This document shows, piece by piece, positions 42,343-52,267 of a DNA stretch of 64,000 nt. The position numbers were made by a program, and so were the translations under genes. Numbering within the stretch: position 1 is the first letter of the stretch; each line of letters begins with the position of its first letter. This DNA comes from Immundisolibacter sp. Lineage in GTDB: Bacteria; Pseudomonadota; Gammaproteobacteria; Immundisolibacterales; Immundisolibacteraceae. Location of the stretch: positions 62,001 through 126,000 of the forward strand of contig NZ_JACIZD010000003.1 of assembly GCF_014359565.1 (NCBI RefSeq), written 5' to 3'. The notes beneath the pieces are model-generated. The model did not search any database. It was not told the origin of the DNA and was given only the letters and a program-made list of their open reading frames with translations.

Positions 42343-42501
42343 TTAACGCCGCGGTTCATACGCGGGCCGAGCGCGTAGGGGGCAATAAGGCGGAAGCCGC
42401 ATTGAACAGGATGGAGCCTTCATACGCCGCACTTCCGATTCGTAGCGCGAAGCAGCTTCGTACAGTTCCAGCTCCGCTTCCGGGTGGAATTCGTATCTCA
42501 T
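42343..42501 (-). pseudogene. Truncated RelE/ParE-family toxin, broken by a palindromic repeat
   Basis: The ATG overlaps the antitoxin stop (ATGA). The first 24 or so residues (MRYEFHPEAELELYEAASRY) are the usual start of RelE/ParE toxins. After about position 42421 the frame runs into the repeat and continues as arginine/proline-rich nonsense to a stop at 42343 (52 codons). The toxin core and catalytic or gyrase-binding residues are missing, so it should be inactive. Confidence 0.72.
42373..42420. repeat. Palindromic repeat, GCAATAAGGCGGAAGCC type, copy 2
   Basis: GTAGGGGGCAATAAGGCGG, then AAGCCGCATTG and AGGATGGAGCCTT. It matches copy 1 at 41763-41804 over about 38 bases with few differences. 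It lies exactly where the toxin frame loses its family similarity. Confidence 0.65.
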
Positions 42502-42731
42502 CCGCCCAGGCGTTTTCGAAGCCGGTCGAAAACCAGGGGGCCTGGCACGCCCTTGACCTTGCCTTCGACGAGCTCTCGATAGCGTCGCTGTGACGTTTCC
42601 AGCCAGGCACGCTCGACATTTGGGTCGGCGGGGGCGTCGAGGTCGGCTATGAGCGTACGGATCAGCTCAACTTTATCTTCAGAGCTGAGCTCGCGGATTT
42701 CCCGCTCGATCTCCTTTACTGCTCTGGCCAT
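42498..42731 (-). CDS. Addiction module component (putative unstable antitoxin family)
   Basis: A 77-residue acidic helical protein. IREL-SSEDKVELIRTLIADLDAP and VERAWLETSQRRYRELVEG, followed by KVKGVPGPLVFDRLRKRL, match the family of small antitoxins paired with RelE/ParE toxins. It is intact, but its partner downstream is truncated, leaving an orphan antitoxin. The ATG at 42731 is preferred over longer frames that run into the synthetase gene. Confidence 0.82.
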   Translation of the reverse strand: MARAVKEIEREIRELSSEDKVELIRTLIADLDAPADPNVERAWLETSQRRYRELVEGKVKGVPGPLVFDRLRKRLGG

Positions 42732-42874
42732 GGATGTCACCGTGTCTTGGTCAATGAGCGAAGTGTAACTGTGGCGGCTCTCGTCCCGCCAAGGTGAAAT
42801 ATACGCCCCAGGGTCTGCGGTATGCCGTGGGCCGCGTGGCGGTCGTTGCTGCACAAAAGGTGTGATTGACGGCC

Positions 42875-44524
<1,650 letters not shown>

Positions 44525-44597
44525 GGACGGCCCTTGCGGTCGGCAGGTTGGGTCAGGCGCGGCCATCACCCAACAACCTACGGATGAACGGTGGCAT

Positions 44598-44633
44598 TTG
44601 TTGGGCGATGCCGCGTTGCGGCCAACCTAACCC
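44598..44633. repeat. Palindromic repeat, TTGGGCGATGCCGCG type
   Basis: TTGTTGGGCGATGCCGCGTT followed by GCGGCCAACCTAACC forms an imperfect hairpin in the gap between the synthetase and lyase genes. It is similar in design to the repeats at 40.6-42.4 kb. Confidence 0.5.
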
Positions 44634-44648
44634 ATGAAAGCCGGCGCG

Positions 44649-45635
44649 TCAGGCGGCGGCCTGCGCGGCGTCGATGACGCCGGTCTTGATCAGCGTGTCG
44701 CGGATCAGGGTCTTCGTGGCAGCGTCGGCGTAGGGTTCCAGCGGCGGCCGGCACGGCCCCATGGGCATGCCCAGCAGTTCGAACCAGTACTTGATCGGCG
44801 CCAGCGAGTACTGGTTCTTGCGCACGATGTTCCACACGAACACTTCGTTCAGCAGGTCGCGGATCGGCTCCAGCTCGCGGTACAGCGGCAGGGCCTCATC
44901 GAATTTGCCGGCGTTGGCCAGCTCCATGCACTTGACCAGCGTGCCGCGCTTGTTGCCGAACATCACGTACTCGCAGGTGCCGAACAGGCACTGGCCGCCG
45001 TGCACGATGGCATCCCACAGGTAAAAGCTCTCCATCGGTTCGGTGACCACCATGCGGTCGCCGGTCAGCTTGCGCAGCGCGATGGTGTCGGCCGGGTTCA
45101 GCAGGCCGTTCTTGATCCCGACCACCATTTCCAGGTCCGCCAGGCGGTTCAGCAGGCCGTGGTTCAGGGTGATGCCGGCGGTCGGCGTGTTGTAGAGCAC
45201 GATGCCCAGCGGGCTGTGATCGGACAGGTATTTGTAGAAACCGTACAGGTCGGCGTCCGAGCGCAGCTGGATGACCGGGTTGATGACCTCGATCAGGTGG
45301 TAGCCGAGCTGCGCCAGGCGGTGGGCCTTTTCCAGCACCGTGAACGGCGAGGGGTCCAGGATGACCGCGGTCAGCATCATGCGCCCGCGGTTGGCCTGGG
45401 CCACGGTTTCGCTGTACTGCCACCACTCGGCGGGGGTCATGTTCCAGGCCTCGGCGGTGTTGCCGCCGGTCATCAGGCCGTACAGCCCGTCGCTGGCCCA
45501 GCGGTCGACGTGGCTGGCGAGCATCGGCAGGTCCAGGCTGAAATCGGCCTTGAACGGCGTCGGCACGGCGTTGGTCGACTGGACCATGTGCGTGCGGGCC
45601 CATTGTTTGGCTTCGCTGCGGGTGTAGGGAATCAT
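44649..45635 (-). CDS. DapA-family (class I) lyase/aldolase
   Basis: A 328-residue TIM-barrel protein of the dihydrodipicolinate synthase family. GLYGLMTGGNTAEAWNMT replaces the usual GTTGE loop region. LYNTPTAG supplies the catalytic tyrosine, and VVGIKNGLLNPA the Schiff-base lysine. With DapD and DapC elsewhere and its divergent loops, lysine synthesis is unlikely; a retro-aldol or hydratase-aldolase role in catabolism is more plausible. It is divergent from a cupin gene 130 bases away. Confidence 0.8.
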   Translation of the reverse strand: MIPYTRSEAKQWARTHMVQSTNAVPTPFKADFSLDLPMLASHVDRWASDGLYGLMTGGNTAEAWNMTPAEWWQYSETVAQANRGRMMLTAVILDPSPFTVLEKAHRLAQLGYHLIEVINPVIQLRSDADLYGFYKYLSDHSPLGIVLYNTPTAGITLNHGLLNRLADLEMVVGIKNGLLNPADTIALRKLTGDRMVVTEPMESFYLWDAIVHGGQCLFGTCEYVMFGNKRGTLVKCMELANAGKFDEALPLYRELEPIRDLLNEVFVWNIVRKNQYSLAPIKYWFELLGMPMGPCRPPLEPYADAATKTLIRDTLIKTGVIDAAQAAA

Positions 45636-45768
45636 CGGATTGGCCTCCTCGGTGACATTATTTTTGGGCTCGGTCGCGCTGCTGAAGATACCACCGCGCC
45701 CTTTACCGGGAGGCGGTTGGCGGGTGATAAACGGCCGTTCGGTACCTTAGCCACGGAGAGACCCTGCG

Positions 45769-46158
45769 ATGACCCACAAAGCCCGCGTCCTGCGCCACGA
45801 CGATCCGCGCCTGCAAACGGTGATTCCCGGCCAGTTCGAGTTCAAGCACCTGCACGGGCAGGGCTGTTCGGTGGCGCTGTACAAGATGCGCTCGGCGGCC
45901 GACCTGCCGACGCAGCTGAACTGCCACGAGGAGGAGGTCACCATCATGCTGTCGGGCGAGTGCAAGCTGCACATCGACGGCGAGGACATCGTCCTGCGGG
46001 CCGGCGACACCATCCTGATCCCGTCCTTCAAGGAACACCTGGGCGAGTTCCTGACCGACGAGGTGGTGCTGGTCAGCGTATTCGTGCCGCGGCGCGAGGA
46101 ATTCGGACCGGAGGGCGATCAGGCGCCGCGGCTGTCGTTTCTGGGCGACGGGGCCTGA
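45769..46158 (+). CDS. Cupin-domain protein
   Basis: A 129-residue single-domain cupin. QLNCHEEEVTIMLSGECKLHI is motif 1 (metal-binding His and Glu), and GDTILIPSFKEHLGEF is motif 2 with a histidine. It is transcribed away from the DapA-family lyase, sharing its promoter region. A second cupin lies in the NahE-like cluster at 60140, so the lyase-plus-cupin pairing occurs twice. The reaction is unknown. Confidence 0.82.
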   Translation: MTHKARVLRHDDPRLQTVIPGQFEFKHLHGQGCSVALYKMRSAADLPTQLNCHEEEVTIMLSGECKLHIDGEDIVLRAGDTILIPSFKEHLGEFLTDEVVLVSVFVPRREEFGPEGDQAPRLSFLGDGA

Positions 46159-46187
46159 GCGTTGCTCGAAGCCGGCATCAGGACACC

Positions 46188-46220
46188 GTAGGAGCCCGGC
46201 TCCGCCGGGCGATCACCGCG
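46188..46220. repeat. REP-like element, copy 2
   Basis: GTAGGAGCCCGGCTCCGCC followed by GGGCGATCACCGCG, nearly the same as 39386-39421. It lies just beyond the stop codon of the ten-gene minus-strand operon. Confidence 0.65.
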
Positions 46221-46958
46221 CTAGAACTCGTACTCGAGCTTGCCGCGCAGAGACACGTCGGGGCTGGCGGCGTCCAGGCCGAAGGCCAGGCCGGCTTCCC
46301 AGTGCAGCTTGCGCCCGATGCCGAGCCGCTCGGTGCCCAGCAGTGCCGGACCCAGGGCCCGCAGATCCTGACCGGCGTGGAATTCCAGCGCCGGCTGCAG
46401 GCGCGGCGAGTAGCGGTAGGCGCCCTGCAGGGCCAGGCCGGTTTCCACTTCGTCATGTACGCCGTCCCCCCATTCGTAGCCGAGCGAGGCGTTCACGGTG
46501 CCCACGAAGCGTCCCCATTGTCGTTCGCCCAGCAGGGTGGCGGCGAAATCCTGGGCGTCCCGGTCGCGCGCGTGCTCGAACTCGCCCATCAGGCCCCAGT
46601 CGGCTGCGTACTGGCCCTGTTCGGTCAGCTGCCAGCGCGCCTCCAGTTCGTAGGCCCTCACCTGCAGGTCCTCGCCGGCCGGTCGATCGGCAATGAGGTA
46701 CAGCTCGGCAAAGCCGCGCGGGGAAAAACTCTGGCCGTAGCCCAGGCGCCAGGTCTGCCCGTCACCGCGCGTGCGGCCGTTCTGCTCGGACACCAGGCGC
46801 AGTTCGAGATCCCGCTCCAGGGGCTGCACGTAGGGGTGATAGACGGTGTCGACCTGGGCGCCGTCGGCGCGCGCCGACGGCGACGCGATCAGGCCGAGCG
46901 CTGCCGCCGCGAGGCCGGCCAGCCGCCGCCGGCAAGGTATGTCGTAGGGTGCGTTCAT
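46221..46958 (-). CDS. Predicted outer-membrane beta-barrel protein, last gene of the iron module
   Basis: A 245-residue exported protein. A signal peptide (RRLAGLAAAALGLIASPSARA) is followed by alternating amphipathic strands (FAELYLIADR, LQVRAYELEARWQL) and a C-terminal aromatic residue (KLEYEF) typical of barrels. No family was recognised with confidence. It overlaps the FTR1 permease (ATGA), so a role in moving iron or a metal complex across the outer membrane is an inference from position only. Confidence 0.7.
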   Translation of the reverse strand: MNAPYDIPCRRRLAGLAAAALGLIASPSARADGAQVDTVYHPYVQPLERDLELRLVSEQNGRTRGDGQTWRLGYGQSFSPRGFAELYLIADRPAGEDLQVRAYELEARWQLTEQGQYAADWGLMGEFEHARDRDAQDFAATLLGERQWGRFVGTVNASLGYEWGDGVHDEVETGLALQGAYRYSPRLQPALEFHAGQDLRALGPALLGTERLGIGRKLHWEAGLAFGLDAASPDVSLRGKLEYEF

Positions 46959-47767
46959 CGGTGCGCTCTCCCGCGCGAATGGCTCGCCATGCTGCCGCCC
47001 CGAGCGGCCGCGGTAGCGACGCCCAGCGCCAGCAGAAAACTGGCGCCGTAAAGGCCCACCTGCCAGGGGCCGGGTGTGGCCTCGTAGCCGATCAGGGCGT
47101 ACAGCAGTTGGCCGAGCAGGCTGTCTTCCGGCAGCCAGGCGGAGCTGTTCCACAGCGGCTGCGATGCCGGCAGCCAGTCGGCCTGCACCAGCAGCATGGT
47201 GGCCTGCGACCACATGCCGGCGCCGATCAGGGCCAGCAGCCCGACGGTCAGCGCAAAGGTGACGGCACGCCGGAACGCCAGCAGCAGGTAGTAGAGCAGG
47301 GCGCCGATGCTGGCACCGACGCCGATGCCCAGCACCGAACCGATCAGCAGATCCGGCACGGCCCGCGGCCGGCCCATGAAGGCGGAGAAATACAGAAATA
47401 TCTCCGAGCCCTCGCGGGTGACGGCCAGCGCCACCGCGCCGGCCATGACCCACGGCAGCGCCCGCGCCGGTTCGCGGTAACGGCTCCGCAGCCACAGGCC
47501 GATCACGGCCAAGATGAGTGCATACACCAGAATCTGCAGGCCGGCGTTGACCACCTCGTAGCCGACGCCATCGAACCAGGTCGACACCACCCGCAGGCGC
47601 GCCCCGTACAGGCCGGCCCCGGCCACGCCGGCCAGCAGGGCCGGCACCAGCCAGCGGGCGCGCAGCGCGGCGCAGCGGCCCGCCACCAGCAGGACACCGA
47701 CCAGCAGCGAGAACTCCAGCACCTCGCGCAGCACCACCACGACGCTGTCGAGCAACGGCGAGTTCAT
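46955..47767 (-). CDS. FTR1-family iron permease
   Basis: A 270-residue seven-helix membrane protein. The two REXXE iron-binding motifs of FTR1/EfeU are present: REVLE in the first helix and REGSE in the fourth. The family imports ferric iron produced by a periplasmic ferroxidase or copper protein. It is coupled by four-base overlaps to the cupredoxin before it and the barrel protein after it. Confidence 0.92.
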   Translation of the reverse strand: MNSPLLDSVVVVLREVLEFSLLVGVLLVAGRCAALRARWLVPALLAGVAGAGLYGARLRVVSTWFDGVGYEVVNAGLQILVYALILAVIGLWLRSRYREPARALPWVMAGAVALAVTREGSEIFLYFSAFMGRPRAVPDLLIGSVLGIGVGASIGALLYYLLLAFRRAVTFALTVGLLALIGAGMWSQATMLLVQADWLPASQPLWNSSAWLPEDSLLGQLLYALIGYEATPGPWQVGLYGASFLLALGVATAAARGGSMASHSRGRAHR

Positions 47768-48123
47768 CGCACCACCAGCCGGCCCTGGGCGGTCTTGGGG
47801 TTGAACTCGCCAAAGAACGGGTACTCGCCCGGCGGCAGCGGGCCGACGAAGATGGTCGCCGTCTGGCCGCCCAGGATCACCTTCTCGCGATTCAGCTCCC
47901 AGCTCTCGAATTCCTCCGGCGTCGGGTCCAGGTTGTGCACCGCCAGGCGCACCTTGGTGTTGGCCGGAATGGTCAGTTCCGCCGGCTCGAACAGGTGATT
48001 GCGGATGCTGATGTCGTAGGTCGGCGGCTGCGCCGCCAGCGGCGCGGCGCCCAGCAGGCAGGCCACCATCGCCAGCACGCGCACGATGCCAGCGGGCCGG
48101 CGGCGTGGTGCTTGCCGGCTCAC
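47764..48123 (-). CDS. Periplasmic cupredoxin-domain protein
   Basis: A 119-residue secreted protein. A signal peptide (VLAMVACLLGAAPLAA) is followed by a cupredoxin-like beta sandwich (ISIRNHLFEPAELTIPANTK, YPFFGEFNPKTAQGRLVV). The classical Cys-His-Met copper cluster is not complete in what I see. Such domains accompany EfeO/FTR1 systems and may bind or oxidise Fe(II). It overlaps the histidine kinase stop by four bases. Confidence 0.82.
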   Translation of the reverse strand: MSRQAPRRRPAGIVRVLAMVACLLGAAPLAAQPPTYDISIRNHLFEPAELTIPANTKVRLAVHNLDPTPEEFESWELNREKVILGGQTATIFVGPLPPGEYPFFGEFNPKTAQGRLVVR

Positions 48124-49448
48124 ACGTTCCTCCGGGCCGGGAATTCGACGCTCACCGTCAGGCCGGTTTCGAATGGCGAGTCAGCGAAGCGGATCGTCGC
48201 GCCGTGCAGGTCGGCCACCAGCCGGGCGATGGACAGCCCAAGGCCGCTGCCGGCAGGGTCGTTGTGGCGCGCGCCAACCCGGCGGTAGAAGCGGTCGAAC
48301 ACGCGCTCGTGCTCCGCCGCCGGCAGGCCGGGACCGGAATCGCTGACCTGCAGCAGCGCCCCGCCGCCGGGCAGCGGGCCGCAGCTGACCCGGATGTGCC
48401 CGCCGACCGGCGTGTAGCGGTTGGCGTTCACCAGCAGGTTCTGCAGCAGCGTGGCCAGCGCGAAGCGATCGCCGACCAGGATCTGGCGTTCCCCCTGCAG
48501 CCGGACGTCCTGCTGTTTGTGCTCGAACTGCGGGTAGTGCGCGGCGATTTGTTCACGGGCCAGTTCGGTCAGGTCCAGCGGTTCCATGCGCGCCTGGTAC
48601 TGATCGGGTGCCATGCGGTACAGCAGCAGGATCTGCGCGATCAGGTGTTCCAGGCGGGCGGTGTCGGCATGCAGGCGCAGCAGCACCGGGTCGTCGGCCG
48701 GCAGGCGCCCGGCCAGATTGTGCAGGTGGACTTTCAGGGCGGCGATTGGCGTGCGCAGCTCGTGCGCGGCATCGGCGGTCAGGCGCCGCTCGCGGCCGAG
48801 CGACTGCTCCAGCCGCTGCAGGAGGCCGTTGACGGCCGACACGATGACCGCCAGTTCCGTCGGCGGCTCGGCAAGCTGCAGCGGCGCCAGGTCGTCGGCG
48901 GCCTTGCTGCGCAGCGCGCCGGCCAGGCGCTCCAGCCGCCGCAGGCCGTGGCCGACGATCAGCCAGATCAGCACCGCGCTGACCGGCAGCGCCGCCAGCT
49001 GCGCCAGCAGCGACTCGCGCACGACGCTGTCGGCGAGCAGGTAGCGGGCGTCGGCGCGCTGCGCCACCATCACCCAATGCCCGGCCGCCGGCTCGCGGCG
49101 GACCAGGATCTGCCAGCGATGGCCGCCGAAATTGTCGGCCCGCAGGCCCGGCTCGAAGGGCGCCATCGGCGTTTGCGGGGCGTTGGCCGAGCGCAGCAGC
49201 AAGCGCCCGGCGTCGTCCCAGACCTGGAAACTGACCTCGCTCGACGGCAGCGCCGGTACCGGGTCGCTGGCCTGCGTTTCGGCGGGCAGCAGGGTCGAAA
49301 TCAGGATGGCGGCGTTGGTCAGCTCGGCATCGAACAGCGCATCGGCGGCCGCCACGCCGGCCCGGTAGCCGTACAGCGCGGCCACGAAGCTGGTCAACGT
49401 GATCGCCGACAGCACGGCGATCAGCAGGTAGGAGCGGATCGAGCTCAC
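48120..49448 (-). CDS. QseC/PmrB-type sensor histidine kinase
   Basis: A 442-residue inner-membrane kinase. Two transmembrane helices (SYLLIAVLSAITLTSFVAA and LPVSAVLIWLIVGHGL) bracket a periplasmic sensor of about 130 residues. The H box is DAAHELRTPIAALKVHL. ATP-binding boxes are NLLVNANRYTP, DSGPGLP and GSGLGLSIA. It overlaps the response regulator by four bases and the cupredoxin by four bases, tying signalling directly to the iron genes. Confidence 0.93.
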   Translation of the reverse strand: MSSIRSYLLIAVLSAITLTSFVAALYGYRAGVAAADALFDAELTNAAILISTLLPAETQASDPVPALPSSEVSFQVWDDAGRLLLRSANAPQTPMAPFEPGLRADNFGGHRWQILVRREPAAGHWVMVAQRADARYLLADSVVRESLLAQLAALPVSAVLIWLIVGHGLRRLERLAGALRSKAADDLAPLQLAEPPTELAVIVSAVNGLLQRLEQSLGRERRLTADAAHELRTPIAALKVHLHNLAGRLPADDPVLLRLHADTARLEHLIAQILLLYRMAPDQYQARMEPLDLTELAREQIAAHYPQFEHKQQDVRLQGERQILVGDRFALATLLQNLLVNANRYTPVGGHIRVSCGPLPGGGALLQVSDSGPGLPAAEHERVFDRFYRRVGARHNDPAGSGLGLSIARLVADLHGATIRFADSPFETGLTVSVEFPARRNV

Positions 49449-50104
49449 GGCAGACGCAGGCAGTAGCCGACGCCGCGCACGGTCCTGATCAGGTCCTGGC
49501 CGAGCTTGCGGCGCAGATGGTGGATGTGCACCTCCAGCGTGTTGCTGGCCACCTCCTCGTCCCAGCCGTAGAGCTTGCCTTCCAGGGTCTCGCGGGTCAG
49601 CACCTTGCCGCTGTTCTCCAGCAGCGCCTTGAGCAGTGCGTACTCGCGGCGCGACAGATCCACCGGCACGCCGGCCTTGTGCACCTGCATGGAGGCGGTG
49701 TCCAGTTGCAGGTCGCCGAGCGAGATCAGGCTGCTGCCGGCGCTTCCCAGCCGCCGCCCCAGAGCTCGCACGCGGGCTTCGAGCTCCTGCATCTCGAACG
49801 GCTTGGCCAGGTAGTCGTCGGCGCCCAGATCGAGCCCGGTCACCTTGTCGCCGAGCGTGTCGCGGGCGGTCAGCACCAGAATCGGCAGGCGCTGGCCACC
49901 GGCGCGCAGGGCGCGCAGCACCTCCAGGCCCTCCATGTCCGGCAGGCCGAGGTCCAGCACGATCAGATCCGGCGGGTCGGTCGCCACCGCGTGCAGGGCA
50001 TGATCGCCGCGCGTCACGTGATTGACCGCAAAGCCCTTGTTGCGCAGCGCCAGGCTCAGGCCGGCTGCCAGCGAGGCGTCATCTTCCACCAGCAGCAGCC
50101 GCAC
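49445..50104 (-). CDS. OmpR-family response regulator (QseB/PmrA type)
   Basis: A 219-residue regulator. The receiver domain has the phospho-acceptor aspartate in LIVLDLGLPDMEG and lysine in YLAKPFE. The winged-helix DNA-binding domain reads LSRREYALLKALLEN and VEVHIHHLRRKLG-like at the end. The QseB/PmrA subgroup binds direct repeats of CTTAA-type half-sites. Such repeats are present in the promoter region at 54490-54588, so the regulator probably controls its own operon. Confidence 0.94.
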   Translation of the reverse strand: MRLLLVEDDASLAAGLSLALRNKGFAVNHVTRGDHALHAVATDPPDLIVLDLGLPDMEGLEVLRALRAGGQRLPILVLTARDTLGDKVTGLDLGADDYLAKPFEMQELEARVRALGRRLGSAGSSLISLGDLQLDTASMQVHKAGVPVDLSRREYALLKALLENSGKVLTRETLEGKLYGWDEEVASNTLEVHIHHLRRKLGQDLIRTVRGVGYCLRLP

Positions 50105-50137
50105 CCGAATGTCCCGTAACTCAGCCCCGACGCGCGC

Positions 50138-50782
50138 TCATTTTGCGCGCACCTTGGCCAGCAGCTCGGCAATCTCCTTCTGGCGCCCGCGGTCGGCCAG
50201 CTCCCGGCCGGGGCGCGGTGCTGCCTTGGCGGCGCGCTGCAGGTAGGTTTCCGCCTCGGCGCGGCGGTCGTGCTCATACAGGAACTGGCCGTAGAAATAG
50301 TTGGCGTCGATGCCGTCCGGGTTGATCCGCAGCGCCTCTTGCAGCAGCGACTGCGCCTTCTTTTCGTTGCCGAAACCGACCGGCCAGCCGGGCACCTTGG
50401 CGTACAGCGTGCCAAGGCTGGTGTAGGCGGAGCCGTCGAGCGCCGCCGGGTCGAGCTCGATCGCCCGCTCCAGGTCGCGCTTGGCGGCCTTGGCGATACC
50501 CAGCGCGCCCAGTCCGCCCTTGGCGCCGGCCAGCGTGGAACGAATGATGCCGGACCAGATCCAGCCCTCGGCACGCTGCGGGTAGCGGACGGTCACCGCC
50601 TCGGCGTCCTGCGCCAGCAGCTCCAGGGCGGCCACGCGTGGCTTGTCGCGCAGCTCGTAGTTGGCGACCGCCCAGCGCTGTTGCAGGTCGGCGAGTTCCT
50701 CCAGCAGGGCATCGGCGGCCCGCGCCGCGCCGCCGATCAGCAGCAGCCAGGCGGTCAGCGTCCAGGCAATGGGTCGGGACAT
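50138..50782 (-). CDS. Exported TPR-repeat protein
   Basis: A 214-residue protein with an N-terminal signal peptide (WTLTAWLLLIGGAARAA). Its helical repeats include RDLERAIELDPAALDGSAYT and LLQEALRINPDGIDANYFYG. GGAGA upstream supports the ATG at 50782. It is periplasmic by prediction. It sits between the biosynthetic genes (16-base gap) and the two-component genes (33-base gap). It may act as a scaffold, but no partner can be named. Confidence 0.82.
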   Translation of the reverse strand: MSRPIAWTLTAWLLLIGGAARAADALLEELADLQQRWAVANYELRDKPRVAALELLAQDAEAVTVRYPQRAEGWIWSGIIRSTLAGAKGGLGALGIAKAAKRDLERAIELDPAALDGSAYTSLGTLYAKVPGWPVGFGNEKKAQSLLQEALRINPDGIDANYFYGQFLYEHDRRAEAETYLQRAAKAAPRPGRELADRGRQKEIAELLAKVRAK

Positions 50783-50798
50783 GGGTTTTCTCCAGGGT

Positions 50799-51587
50799 TC
50801 AGGGGGCAAGAATGCGGCGGATGACCGGCAGCTGACGTGCCAGCGCGCGGTCGAGCAGGCCCGGCAGCAGGCCGTTCAGGAACGCAAACAGCCGCTCCGG
50901 GCCGCCGATGCTGGCCCGCGGCCGCTCGCTGCGCAGCTGCCGCAGCAGGGCCTCGGCCACCACGGCGGGGCTGTCGATGCGGTTGCCGAGCGCCGCGTTC
51001 AGGGCGTTCACCCGGGCGTCGTTGATGGCCGTGGCGGTGGCCCGCGGCGCCAGGTGCAGCACGCCGACTGTAGTGCCGGTAAGCTCGCGCCGCAGCGCCT
51101 CGCTGAAGCCGCGCAGGCCGAACTTGCTCGCGCTGTAGCCGACGAAGCCCGGATAGCCGATGGCGCCGAAAGCCGAGCCGACGTTGACGATCAGGCCGCG
51201 CGGCGCCTCCCGCAGCAGCGGCAGCAGCTGCCCGGTGAGCAGCATCGGCGCCAGCAGGTTGGTGGTGACCAGTTCGCTCAGCAGCGCCGGGGCCTGTGCG
51301 TCGAACAGCCCGAAGGCGCTGATGCCGGCGTTGTTGATGAGGATGTCGATGCCGTCCGGCAGCGCCGCGCAGCATTGCTGCACGCGCTGGCGGCCCTCGT
51401 CGGTGGCAAGGTCCGCGGTGACGGTCAGGTGCTGGTCGCCGAGCCGGGCGGCCAGCACCTGCAGCGCCTGCGCATTGCGACCGACCAGCACCAGGCGCAC
51501 GCCGGCGCCGGCCAGTGCCTCGGCCATCGCGCTGCCGATGCCACCGGCGGCGCCGGTCAGCACGGCCGTTTTGCCGTTCAGCTCCAC
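50799..51587 (-). CDS. Short-chain dehydrogenase/reductase
   Basis: A 262-residue NAD(P)-dependent SDR. The cofactor motif is TGAAGGIGSAMA, NNAG follows, then the catalytic serine region (NVGSAFGAIG) and the YxxxK motif YSASK. The C-terminal 40 residues form an extra hydrophobic stretch (PERLFAFLNGLLPGLLDRAL) that could touch the membrane. It overlaps the iron-enzyme gene by ten bases and should act on that pathway's intermediate. Confidence 0.92.
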   Translation of the reverse strand: MELNGKTAVLTGAAGGIGSAMAEALAGAGVRLVLVGRNAQALQVLAARLGDQHLTVTADLATDEGRQRVQQCCAALPDGIDILINNAGISAFGLFDAQAPALLSELVTTNLLAPMLLTGQLLPLLREAPRGLIVNVGSAFGAIGYPGFVGYSASKFGLRGFSEALRRELTGTTVGVLHLAPRATATAINDARVNALNAALGNRIDSPAVVAEALLRQLRSERPRASIGGPERLFAFLNGLLPGLLDRALARQLPVIRRILAP

Positions 51588-52267
51588 GACGCCACCTGCG
51601 CCGGTTCGGTTGCCGTGGCCGGTGCCCCCAGGCTGCGGAAGATATCGCCATACAGGCGGTAGAACATGCCGGCGGCGTGGATGATCAGTGCCTGCTCCGC
51701 CGGCGCCTCGATGCGGTTCATGAGGCCCTCGAACAGCGCCACGTGGTCCTGGTCCAGGGCGCCGTGGGAGCGCAGGTAGCTGAAGGCGGCGTCCGGCAGG
51801 TCGAGTGCCTGCTGCATCGCGCTGGCCGCGTTATGGGCGATGGCGACGCTGGTGCCCTCCAGCACCTGCACCATGCCGAAGAAGCCGAGCGGATTGACGC
51901 GCTGCACCATGTCGTAGGCGTAGGCCACCATCAGCTCGGTGGCCGGGCTGGGCGTCGAGCGGCGCACCGCATCGCGGTCGACGCCGCAGGCGACCAGATC
52001 GTCCAGCACCCATTCCTCGTGGCCGAATTCCTCGCTGATGTACTCGACCACCGCCGCGCGCAGCCAGGCCTTGTCGTCCGGCAGGCGCGCGCCGACCGCC
52101 ATCAGCAGCGGCACGGTATGCCGGACGTGGTGGTAGGCCTCGGTCAGGAAGGCGACGTAGTCGGCGCGCCGGATATCGCCCCGCAGGGCGCGCCCGAGGA
52201 TCGGTGCCGCCAGCAGCTTGGCGCGTTGGGCGGCGGTCCGCTCCTGAAGTTGCTGATAAAAGTTCAT
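51578..52267 (-). CDS. Heme-oxygenase-like iron-containing redox enzyme (TenA-like fold)
   Basis: A 229-residue all-helical protein of the iron-containing redox enzyme family. Candidate metal ligands lie in AYHHVRHTVPLL, SEEFGHEEWVLDDL and DQDHVALFEGL, the pattern of heme-oxygenase-like diiron oxidases and oxygenases. Known members perform oxidative chain cleavage or N-oxygenation. The substrate here is unknown. It is coupled by a four-base overlap to the AMP-ligase gene. Confidence 0.82.
   Translation of the reverse strand: MNFYQQLQERTAAQRAKLLAAPILGRALRGDIRRADYVAFLTEAYHHVRHTVPLLMAVGARLPDDKAWLRAAVVEYISEEFGHEEWVLDDLVACGVDRDAVRRSTPSPATELMVAYAYDMVQRVNPLGFFGMVQVLEGTSVAIAHNAASAMQQALDLPDAAFSYLRSHGALDQDHVALFEGLMNRIEAPAEQALIIHAAGMFYRLYGDIFRSLGAPATATEPAQVASWS

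Noticed and set aside
42356..42619. 87-codon frame overlapping the antitoxin and the broken toxin
   Set aside because: It is in another frame from both; the antitoxin frame matches its family, and this one is serine-rich without similarity.
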